Shown in pieces: positions 1 through 6,125 of a stretch of DNA of 6,125 bases; position 1 is the stretch's first letter; each line of letters starts with the position of its first letter. The stretch covers positions 1 to 6,125 of the forward strand of contig CAZFWV010000393.1 in NCBI GenBank assembly GCA_964522605.1. Reading direction: 5' to 3'. The stretch is from CAVZLD01 sp964522605. Its GTDB lineage: Bacteria > Planctomycetota > Planctomycetia > Pirellulales > Pirellulaceae. A program made the position numbers and the translations under genes. The notes under the pieces are model-generated. The model had not been told where the DNA came from, did no database searches, and saw only the letters and a program-made list of their open reading frames with translations.

Positions 1-583
1 CCGGTTTTATGATGAGAGTCCGGATTCACCGGTCTTCTTGGAGATTAAGCGCCGCATCAGCCTTGTGATTCTCAAACAAAGAGCTGCGGTCCGACGGTCG
101 AGCGTTGCCCGGTTGTTGCGGGGAGAGTGGCTCGAATACAGTGATCTGGTCACGGATGACGAGAAGAACCGGCACGCGCTGTACGAATTCTGTTCTCTTT
201 GCCACCGGCTGAATGCGCGCGCTGCCGCATACACATCCTATGTTCGCGAGGGGTACGAACCGGGCGACAGTAACGTATACCGGGTGACGTTTGATCGAGA
301 ATTGCGCGCCGGTCGATTCCGCCACGATTTGACGATCACGGATTGGCAGACGTGGGCGCGACCGGAAATCGGGGGAGTCGTTCTCGAACTGAAGTTCACG
401 GACCGATTCCCCTCGTGGATGGAATTGCTCGTCGAGACATTCAATCTGCGACGTGTGTCGGTCCCGAAATACGTCGAATGCGTCACGCTCTTGAATGGCG
501 AAACCTACGTACCCCTTCAGGGCGCCGGATACGAATCCGATCTCGCCGATGAAGGTCAGTCGAGAGAAACCGACGACGACTGA
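1..583 (+). CDS. VTC-domain (polyphosphate polymerase type) protein, 5'-truncated by the window
   Basis: The reading frame is open from base 2 at the window edge to a TGA at 581-583, giving about 193 residues of the C-terminal part. Four features match the VTC fold, the tunnel domain that makes polyphosphate from ATP in yeast Vtc4. They are an FLEIKRR strand (bases 35-55), YVREGYEP followed by YRVTFDR in the middle, VVLELKFTDRFPSW (bases 377-418), and a VPKYVECV segment near the end. The Lys/Arg/Glu residues in these strands are the kind that line the tunnel and bind phosphate or metal in the family. Bacterial homologues are roughly 230-280 residues, so perhaps 50-80 N-terminal residues are missing. 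A TTG at base 38 could be mistaken for a start but lies inside the first conserved strand. The protein ends in an acidic DDD tail. The actual activity in this organism is inferred; some bacterial VTC proteins have unknown roles. Confidence 0.85.
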   Translation, partial: RFYDESPDSPVFLEIKRRISLVILKQRAAVRRSSVARLLRGEWLEYSDLVTDDEKNRHALYEFCSLCHRLNARAAAYTSYVREGYEPGDSNVYRVTFDRELRAGRFRHDLTITDWQTWARPEIGGVVLELKFTDRFPSWMELLVETFNLRRVSVPKYVECVTLLNGETYVPLQGAGYESDLADEGQSRETDDD

Positions 584-1014
584 TTCTGTGCGTGGCAAGC
601 GGAGCAGGTGACGCGCAGTTCGGCATACGTCTGGCGCACGGCGTCAAGGTTCCGGTCTTGGACGGAGCGATTCAACCGGTCGAGAGTTGCACGGAAGGCT
701 TCGCTATGTTGTCGATACAAGTCATCGGCCGCATACCAGTCGGCCGCCGTCGCGAGTTCTCGCAGGCGGACAATTCCTACCTCGATTCGCCGATAGTCAC
801 TCTTTTCGATCGCCTGCTCAATCGTCTGTGCCGCCTGTTCCTTTTCCCGCATCACCTTGTCAATCATCTCGGCGCGGAACGGATCCGCATCGCGTCTCAC
901 GGCGGCCTGCCAGGCCCAAGCAAAGAAACCGATACTCGTCAGAAGCAACACCCCAAGGGCAGCGTACAGTAGCCAATCGCCGCGCTTCATCGAATCTATT
1001 TCACGGTGCGCCAT
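556..1014 (-). CDS. membrane-anchored c-type cytochrome, class II (cytochrome c'-like)
   Basis: This is a 152-residue protein. Residues 14-35 form one hydrophobic helix after a short basic N-terminus, which fits a signal anchor or uncleaved signal peptide. The rest is mostly helical and charged and ends with a single haem-binding motif, CSACH, at residues 137-141. A helical bundle with CxxCH only about ten residues from the C-terminus is the pattern of class II cytochromes (cytochrome c' and cytochrome b562-like proteins). The haem domain would face the periplasm. Its redox partner and ligand cannot be read from the sequence. Two starts are possible. ATG at 1014 overlaps the yhaN-like stop by 19 bases. 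ATG at 990 (MKRGDWLL) begins 5 bases after that stop. Neither has a clear Shine-Dalgarno sequence, so translation is probably coupled to the upstream gene. The 3' end overlaps the convergent VTC gene by 28 bases. Confidence 0.8.
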   Translation of the reverse strand: MAHREIDSMKRGDWLLYAALGVLLLTSIGFFAWAWQAAVRRDADPFRAEMIDKVMREKEQAAQTIEQAIEKSDYRRIEVGIVRLRELATAADWYAADDLYRQHSEAFRATLDRLNRSVQDRNLDAVRQTYAELRVTCSACHAQNQSSSVSLD

Positions 1015-4000
1015 CGGTATGGGTCAGGAGCCGCATACGGTTCCCTCACGGTCCGTCGCGGAAGATGGTCGTATTCCACCACGGAATCTTGCGGAGCGGG
1101 TACCGGCGGCGGTACGGAATCCGGAGGCGGTCGTCGTTCGACATCCAGCACAATCGACTCGCGGAGTCCATCGCGATAGCCCGCGAGGTACGCCTCTGCC
1201 GACGGTTCCTCCGCCGCAATCGGTACCACGGGCGGGTCGTCCGACTCAACAACCGGCTCCTCTTCTAGAACCGATTCCTCGGGCTCCCCATAACCCGGAT
1301 CATACTCGGGGACTCCGTAAAGTAGCTCAAAATCCAGATCCGGATCCCCATCCGTCGGCCAAGTGGGAACCGGTTCGGCGGATTTCACCGGTTCTGGGGC
1401 CGGCGTCTCCTCAACCGGCTCGGGGATCGCGATTGGGACCGCACGCAACCGGCGCGTCTCACGCAACACCGGACGCCCGGTTTCGGCAATCTCTTCTGGT
1501 TTCGGCAGGCAGCGGAGATCGACCTCCAACTCCTCAAACACGTCCCGAATGTGGTCGTGGCAGGTGAAGACGAGCACTTGGTTCCCGGCGGCGGCAAAAT
1601 CACAGACCGTTTGGGCAGCCGCGCGAGAGCGTTCGGCGTCGAAGTTCACGAAGACGTCGTCCAGGATCATCGGCAATCGGGCTCCCCGACGCGCATAACA
1701 AGAAGCCAGTGCCAAACGGAGACTCAGATAGACTTGCTCCCGCGTCCCCCGACTAAGGGCCTCCACGCGCCACGTCTTCCCCTGCTGATCATCGACGCAG
1801 AGCGAGGATTCGCCGAAGGGCGTCCAGATTCGGGGGTAGCGGCCCGCGGTCAATCGTTTCAGATAACTGGATGCCTCCGCCAGCGTTTCCGGCTGGCGAT
1901 CGCTTTCGTAGGCGCGGCGCACGGAATCGAGTGCCAACCGAATCCCCGACAGAATCTGCCACCGCGATCCCGCGTCGCGCAATCGCTGTTCGGTCTGTTG
2001 CAGTGCGAGCCGTCGTGCGGCGGCGGATCGATCGTGAGTGAGCGTCTTCAACTGCTCCGTCAATTCCCCCCGCCGTTCGTGCAGGGTTGCGAGTCGAGCG
2101 GTGACTTGCTGCTGCTCGGACTCGAGCCCCACAAGACGGTTTTCAAAATCGCCATTCTCCAATTCTTTACGCAGTTCCGCCAAGGAAATACATTCGCCGA
2201 GCTGGGCGGCGAGTGTTTTCAGCCGCGCGTCGCGCTGCTGGCGCAATTCGAGCGCCTTCGCTCGCCTGGCGAGTGCGGCTTTCAGCTGCCGCGGGTCGTC
2301 GATCTCGTACTTCCGTAGTGTCTGCTGGCGATGCTCGCGAATCCGCTTCGCAGCCTTTGCTACATCGGCTTGTTCTCGACTCAACTGCCGCCACTGTCGA
2401 TAGAGTTTATCCCGCTGCTGCTGGTTGTGCCGCCCCGTCTTCAACGCCCGCGAGAGCTCTTCGATCTGCTTCTCCAGGGCGTCATGTTCGGGCGTCAACT
2501 CGGCCTGCTCCCACAAGCGTTCCACCTGTTGCTGCGCCAACTGCCACTCGGACTGTTTCTGATTCAGTTCCTGCCGCAACGCCAGCAGGCGTCGGCGCAG
2601 TCGGTCCAGGGGGCTGTTCGGTTCGGTCAACTGCTGGAACTGATTGGGCGTGACCGTAGTCGACAGGTTCAGTGCCCGCAGTTGTTCCTGCCATTGTTGC
2701 TCGGCCGCCCGCAGTTGTTCTTGATTCTCTTCCCGCTGTTGTAGCAGTTCCTGCGCTAGGGTCTCGGCATTCTGCTGCTGTTCGGCGATGGGCTGGAGTT
2801 CATGAAGTTGCTCGAGGACCTCCTGGTTCTGCTGCAACTGAACCGCCCACGGATCGCTGGACGGCGGGAGCTGTCGATCGATTTCCTCTAGTTCCTGCGT
2901 CGCGGCGTTGAGCTGCGAACGCAGCGAGTCCATATCGCTACGACAGAGCGACAGATTCCGACCGGCCGACCATTCGCTGAGGTTCCTCATCATGACGGAT
3001 GCCAGACTGATCGCTCCGCCAACGACCGCCATCATCCCACGCCGATCCTGGGTAATGCCAAACCGGTGGCCAAACAGGCCCACCATGATCACGATGAAGC
3101 CCAGGGTAAACACGCTTCCCAGGACCATCAATCCACGCCAGGAGGGCACTTGGCGACGAATCCAGTGCAGACTTTCCTTTCGCGTTTCCTTCAATTTGCG
3201 TTGCAGACGCGTCGATCGATTATCGAGTTCGATTCGTCGCCGAAGCAGATCGGATTGCCGCTGAAGACGCTGAACCGCGTTATTCAAGTTCGATTGTCCG
3301 AGGGCTTGAAGGCGTGATTCCAACTGTTGCTGCAATCGTTGCCCTTCCGCTTGGCGTGTTTGTTCGTGTTTCTGCGCGGTGGCAACCCTTTCGCGCGCGT
3401 TCTGCAGCTGGTCGGCGGGCTCCCGAAGCGTCAGGATCATCTCATCGGTCAGTAGAGGCAGTGGGTCGAGCCGCCAGTCGACCTGGATCCCAATGCGTTC
3501 GAATTCGCCCTGCAGCTCGAGTTCAAGCTCCTCCGTCTGACCCCGCATCTGCTCCAACGACTGCGCCAATGCAGCCACGTGCCCCCGTCGCTTGGCCAGC
3601 TCATCAATCTCCCGGCCGTGGCTCAGGAGCGTGGTTGCGCCGGAGAGTTTTTTTGCCTGGCTGCGCAATTTGCGACGCTGCTGCCGGATTCCCTCCCATT
3701 TCTGCCGATGCTCCCGAAGCTGCCCACTCAATTTCTGCAAACGCTGGACAACCGCCGCCGGAATTTTGGGAACCGAGCCGAGCTTTCGCAGACCCCCATG
3801 CAATTGACGGCACTCGCGCCAATGGTCGCGGGCGAGTTGACTCGCTTGCGTTCCGCGCAGCAAGTCACCGAACTGGCGTTGCCGAGTTTCCAATTGTTCG
3901 ATTTCCGCAGTAATCTCGGCGCGCTGCTGCTGCAGACGAAACCAGCGGTCTCCAATGACATCCTGCTGACTTAGTTCCTTCCGCAGTTGGTCGCGTTGGG

Positions 4001-4577
4001 CAAGCAGAGCCTCCAGGCTGCCCGCGCCACCGTTTTGCAGGCGACGCGATTCCTCCACCAGGTGACGCGAAACCTCCGCGATCGAAACCCGTTCTCCACC
4101 CGAGACGAGTCCATACAGTTGACGCGCCGCCTCGGTATCGCTCAGCGTGCCCAAGTGTTGCATCTCGTTGATGCCGACCGCAAACACATTGTGAAAGATG
4201 GACTCGTCGACACCGGCAAGCAACATCCCCAATACGTGCCGGCCTTGCAAGGAACCATCGAGCGACCGCACCGTCAGCTCGCTCTGGTCAAATTGATCTC
4301 GACCGCCCGGTGACGGCACATAACGACCGATCTGAAACCGACCCTGCGGTGTCAGAACGGTGAATTGTCCGCCCACTTTGCCTTCGTACCTGGGCGGCAC
4401 AAAGCGCCGATGCAAGGCGGGTGAATATCCATACAGAATGGCGCGGATCAGTTGGAGCAAGGTGGATTTGCCGGCCTCGTTCGGTCCGTGAATCACCGTC
4501 ACCGTCGGCGCCAGGTCCGGTAAGCGTAGTCGATGCCAGTGCCCAAAACTGTCCACGGATAATTCAGAGATCTTCAC
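996..4577 (-). CDS. yhaN: YhaN-type SMC/Rad50-like ATPase with membrane hairpin and long C-terminal tail
   Basis: This is a 1193-residue ABC/SMC-type ATPase, the likely motor subunit paired with the YhaO-like protein just upstream. The ATPase motifs look complete: Walker A GPNEAGKST at residues 31-39, a Q-loop candidate near 134-140 (GINEMQ), the ABC signature LSRGTREQ at 941-948, Walker B LPMILDDVF from 968, and the H-loop His (FTCH) at 1007. Between the heads lie two long coiled-coil arms, about residues 190-475 and 545-880, very rich in Gln, Glu, Arg and Leu. At the turn are two hydrophobic helices (about 483-503 and 515-530) instead of a CxxC zinc hook. This is a known trait of YhaN-type proteins and implies membrane association. 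After the H-loop comes an extra tail of about 165 residues rich in Pro and Glu. As I recall, B. subtilis YhaN is about 960 residues, so the tail explains most of the extra length. The GTG start at 4577 is chosen because it has a good ribosome binding site; a TTG 18 bases upstream would place that site inside the gene. The exact biological role (DNA repair or end processing) is inferred from the family. Confidence 0.9.
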   Translation of the reverse strand: MKISELSVDSFGHWHRLRLPDLAPTVTVIHGPNEAGKSTLLQLIRAILYGYSPALHRRFVPPRYEGKVGGQFTVLTPQGRFQIGRYVPSPGGRDQFDQSELTVRSLDGSLQGRHVLGMLLAGVDESIFHNVFAVGINEMQHLGTLSDTEAARQLYGLVSGGERVSIAEVSRHLVEESRRLQNGGAGSLEALLAQRDQLRKELSQQDVIGDRWFRLQQQRAEITAEIEQLETRQRQFGDLLRGTQASQLARDHWRECRQLHGGLRKLGSVPKIPAAVVQRLQKLSGQLREHRQKWEGIRQQRRKLRSQAKKLSGATTLLSHGREIDELAKRRGHVAALAQSLEQMRGQTEELELELQGEFERIGIQVDWRLDPLPLLTDEMILTLREPADQLQNARERVATAQKHEQTRQAEGQRLQQQLESRLQALGQSNLNNAVQRLQRQSDLLRRRIELDNRSTRLQRKLKETRKESLHWIRRQVPSWRGLMVLGSVFTLGFIVIMVGLFGHRFGITQDRRGMMAVVGGAISLASVMMRNLSEWSAGRNLSLCRSDMDSLRSQLNAATQELEEIDRQLPPSSDPWAVQLQQNQEVLEQLHELQPIAEQQQNAETLAQELLQQREENQEQLRAAEQQWQEQLRALNLSTTVTPNQFQQLTEPNSPLDRLRRRLLALRQELNQKQSEWQLAQQQVERLWEQAELTPEHDALEKQIEELSRALKTGRHNQQQRDKLYRQWRQLSREQADVAKAAKRIREHRQQTLRKYEIDDPRQLKAALARRAKALELRQQRDARLKTLAAQLGECISLAELRKELENGDFENRLVGLESEQQQVTARLATLHERRGELTEQLKTLTHDRSAAARRLALQQTEQRLRDAGSRWQILSGIRLALDSVRRAYESDRQPETLAEASSYLKRLTAGRYPRIWTPFGESSLCVDDQQGKTWRVEALSRGTREQVYLSLRLALASCYARRGARLPMILDDVFVNFDAERSRAAAQTVCDFAAAGNQVLVFTCHDHIRDVFEELEVDLRCLPKPEEIAETGRPVLRETRRLRAVPIAIPEPVEETPAPEPVKSAEPVPTWPTDGDPDLDFELLYGVPEYDPGYGEPEESVLEEEPVVESDDPPVVPIAAEEPSAEAYLAGYRDGLRESIVLDVERRPPPDSVPPPVPAPQDSVVEYDHLPRRTVREPYAAPDPYRWRTVK

Positions 4578-4583
4578 GCGATT

Positions 4584-4591
4584 CTCTCCCC
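4584..4591 (-). promoter_or_regulatory. ribosome binding site of the yhaN-like gene
   Basis: On the minus strand this reads GGGGAGAG, 6 bases before a GTG codon at 4577-4575 that begins VKISELSV. The spacing supports GTG as the true start rather than the TTG at 4595, which lies upstream of this site. Confidence 0.7.
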
Positions 4592-4625
4592 GCAAAGAGT
4601 CATCTCGATCCGGCTGCGATACCGC

Positions 4626-5858
4626 TCATTCGCCGGAGCTGGCCGATGCCAGCGGCTCTTCACCCCGCAACAAGTCAATTCCCCACGCCGCAACCTGGCG
4701 CCAGAGTTCCTGCTGCTGCTCGGGCGATCCGTGCTCGAGCTGCTCTTCCAGCAGGTCCCGCATTGGCTCGGGCGGAAAAAACGATTCCAACTTCCGCCAC
4801 CCATCCGGTGCGCGCTGCAGCTCGCGCACCGCCCGCAGGAAGTCGCCGCAAATCGAATCCTCTTCCCACAGTTCCGCAGGAATCTCCGGAGGTTCCGTCA
4901 CCAGTTCAATCGTCCAACGGGCCTCGGAAGTGTGTTTCTCGAGCGACTCCAACAGACGCTGCTGAACCAGCAGATCACGTAGCTCGCGGGCGATCCGTTC
5001 GTTGCCGGCAATCGACCAGGCAATCAGGCAACCTTGGGCGGATTCGTCGGGAGAGACCTGGCGTGCGTTTTCCCGCAACAGTCGCTCCAGATCCGCCAGA
5101 TCCGCTCCGTCGGGCAACTCCAATCGCTCCTGACGCCAACTCCAGACTTCACTGGACAACTGCCTCAGCTCGGCCTCGCCGAATTTCAGTTCCACCAGCA
5201 ACGGGCCGTGTCGCTGGGTCTGCTGCGGTGTACGTCCCTGAGGACTGCCTGCGTAACACGCGGTCGCCGATCCATCCAACAGTCGTTGAAAACTGGGCCG
5301 GCCTCCCAGTGCCCAATAGTTGACCCCCGGAGCGTCCAGGGATTCGGCCGCGGGCGTCCCATAGACCAACGCCACTCGCGGCGTCGTTCCCCCTCCACCA
5401 TACTCGGCCGCCCGAAACGGTACGTCCGGACGGAAACTCCGTCCGACCACCACCGCGATCGGCACTCCATCGCGCTCATGGACAAACTCGTCGATCTGAT
5501 GCGGCGCAAACGTCCGGACGTTACTGGGCAGGTCGAGCTGAGCCGGCCAGAGATCTGGATCGTCCCGTTTTCCGCCCAACCAGTAGACCACAATCTGCTG
5601 CTCTCGCAGCCGTTCGAATTGCTGCAAGAGAAACTCCAAAGCGTACGGACTTGCCGTCTCGTGACGGAGCAGATCGCCGGTCAAAATGAGAAAATCGACC
5701 CGCTCCCGGATCGCCAGGTCGATCACCCGCTCCGCGGCTCGAAACGGTGCCTGAAGAAACTCATCATGCAACGGCGCCGGAATGTAGCGCACGCCACCCA
5801 ATGGTTCTTCCAATCGCCAATCGGATGAATGCAGGAATCGAACACGTTCCAATGCCAT
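4626..5858 (-). CDS. yhaO: YhaO/SbcD/Mre11-like metallophosphoesterase-fold protein with degenerate active site
   Basis: This 410-residue protein is the length expected for YhaO (about 408 residues in B. subtilis, from memory). The fold of a calcineurin-like phosphoesterase is recognisable: FLHSSDW at residues 8-14, VDFLILTGDLL at 54-64, VVYWLGGKRDD at 90-100, RVALVYGTP at 161-169, YWALGGRP at 181-188 and YAGSPQGR at 202-209. Most metal ligands are changed. DxH reads D13-W-R15, GDxxD reads G61-D-L-L-R65, GNHD reads G96-K-R-D99, the next conserved His is Y166, and GHxH reads G185-G-R-P188. Only D13 and D62 of the usual ligands remain, so nuclease activity is doubtful. Residues 220-410 form the C-terminal region expected to contact DNA or the ATPase partner. 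The gene begins an apparent operon with the yhaN-like ATPase 48 bases downstream. ATG at 5858 is preferred over GTG at 5876 because a perfect AAGGAGG lies between them. The reading frame is intact, so this is not an ordinary pseudogene. A scaffold or DNA-binding role is inferred. Confidence 0.88.
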   Translation of the reverse strand: MALERVRFLHSSDWRLEEPLGGVRYIPAPLHDEFLQAPFRAAERVIDLAIRERVDFLILTGDLLRHETASPYALEFLLQQFERLREQQIVVYWLGGKRDDPDLWPAQLDLPSNVRTFAPHQIDEFVHERDGVPIAVVVGRSFRPDVPFRAAEYGGGGTTPRVALVYGTPAAESLDAPGVNYWALGGRPSFQRLLDGSATACYAGSPQGRTPQQTQRHGPLLVELKFGEAELRQLSSEVWSWRQERLELPDGADLADLERLLRENARQVSPDESAQGCLIAWSIAGNERIARELRDLLVQQRLLESLEKHTSEARWTIELVTEPPEIPAELWEEDSICGDFLRAVRELQRAPDGWRKLESFFPPEPMRDLLEEQLEHGSPEQQQELWRQVAAWGIDLLRGEEPLASASSGE

Positions 5859-5863
5859 CGGCC

Positions 5864-5870
5864 CCTCCTT
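5864..5870 (-). promoter_or_regulatory. ribosome binding site of the yhaO-like gene
   Basis: On the minus strand this reads AAGGAGG, a full match to the anti-Shine-Dalgarno sequence, 5 bases before the ATG at 5858-5856. It decides the start codon: a GTG at 5876 would put this site inside the coding region. Confidence 0.85.
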
Positions 5871-6125
5871 GCGCACGAGCTCGCGGAGTCAGCGTTCCAC
5901 CGCGTAGATTTCGGTACTAGTCTAGCAGTGATGGCAGAATGGGCCTACGTCGATTCTGACCTCGCGTCGGGGACGGGCGCATGGCGGCTTCTGTGGACTG
6001 GAGCTGCGAAGCGAAAGGTCAACAGGAAAATCGGGAGATTGTGCGAAGGCCCCGTGGGATGACCTGGGCCGAGGAGCCGGAGATCAGCTACCGGGCGGGA
6101 GCGGAAGCGCGTGCCGGATTGCGGG
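5871..6125. other. upstream region of the yhaO-yhaN-cytochrome operon; no gene firmly assigned
   Basis: This stretch should hold the promoter of the minus-strand operon. A relatively AT-rich patch at about 5905-5940, containing the short palindrome CTAGTCTAG at 5917-5925, is the most likely place, but I cannot identify a convincing -35/-10 pair. On the plus strand, a frame starting with ATG at 5981 (second ATG at 6059) stays open for 48 codons to the window edge. It could be the start of a divergent gene, but its N-terminus matches nothing I recognise and no strong ribosome binding site precedes it. A minus-strand frame is also open from the edge to a stop at 5945-5947, so coding status is unresolved. 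Confidence 0.4.

Noticed and set aside
26..598. Open minus-strand frame of 190 codons opposite the VTC gene.
   Set aside because: The plus strand here encodes clear VTC-domain motifs; the antisense frame has no recognisable domain and is explained by GC-rich codon bias.
857..1567. Long plus-strand frame of 236 codons across the cytochrome start and the ATPase tail.
   Set aside because: It is rich in Pro, Arg and Ser, as expected of the complement of Gly/Glu/Pro-rich coding sequence, and lies opposite two supported genes.
2400..2900. CTG/TTG-rich stretches that look like short tandem repeats.
   Set aside because: They are the complement of Gln-rich (CAG/CAA) coiled-coil codons and show no regular repeat unit at the DNA level.
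4421..5323. Plus-strand frame of 300 codons opposite the start of the ATPase gene and the end of the YhaO-like gene.
   Set aside because: It covers the complement of the Walker A region and of the YhaO-like C-terminal half; composition is Pro/Ala/Arg-rich and no domain is visible.
5034..5828. Plus-strand frame of 264 codons opposite the YhaO-like gene.
   Set aside because: The minus strand contains the ordered phosphoesterase motifs and a perfect ribosome binding site; this is a shadow frame.
996..5858. Naming the pair sbcC/sbcD or rad50/mre11.
   Set aside because: There is no CxxC zinc hook, a membrane hairpin sits at the apex, and the small subunit is about 410 residues with YhaO-like order, so YhaN/YhaO is the better match.
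4626..5858. The YhaO-like gene as a decayed pseudogene because its active site is degenerate.
   Set aside because: The frame is uninterrupted for 410 codons, length is normal for the family, structural motifs are kept and the ribosome binding site is perfect; selective loss of ligands argues for a changed role.
5945..6125. Minus-strand frame open from the right edge to a stop at 5945-5947, possibly the end of an upstream operon gene.
   Set aside because: The translated peptide is rich in Pro, Arg, Ser and His with no recognisable motif, and the competing plus-strand frame has at least as good codon positions; not enough to call a gene.

Overview
The window looks like a piece of a bacterial chromosome, most likely from a planctomycete. 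The base composition is moderately GC-rich, and the order of conserved blocks in the two large proteins resembles planctomycete YhaN/YhaO-type proteins as I remember them. No rRNA or other phylogenetic marker is present, so this assignment is inference. I see no tRNA, CRISPR array, insertion sequence or long repeat.

Layout, left to right. (1) Positions 1-583, plus strand: the 3' part of a VTC-domain (polyphosphate polymerase type) gene whose 5' end lies outside the window. (2) Positions 556-1014, minus strand: a small membrane-anchored c-type cytochrome with one CxxCH near its C-terminus. Its end overlaps the end of the VTC gene by 28 bases, tail to tail. (3) Positions 996-4577, minus strand: a very large SMC/Rad50-like ATPase of the YhaN family. 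It has complete ATPase motifs, a two-helix membrane hairpin where Rad50 carries its zinc hook, and a long Pro/Glu-rich tail. (4) Positions 4626-5858, minus strand: its partner, a YhaO/Mre11/SbcD-like metallophosphoesterase-fold protein in which most metal-binding residues are replaced. (5) Positions 5859-6125: the upstream region of this operon, with a possible start of a divergent gene at the right edge.

Genes 4, 3 and 2 lie in that order on the minus strand with very short spacing (48 bases, then an overlap or 5-base gap) and probably form one operon. The expected role of a YhaO-YhaN pair is DNA-end or DNA-structure processing, by analogy with Mre11-Rad50 and SbcD-SbcC. Here the ATPase looks active, the nuclease looks catalytically dead, the coiled coil looks membrane-tethered, and the third gene is a membrane-bound haem protein. 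This combination is the most interesting part of the window: it suggests a membrane-anchored ATPase complex that uses the Mre11 fold as a scaffold or DNA-binding subunit rather than as a nuclease.
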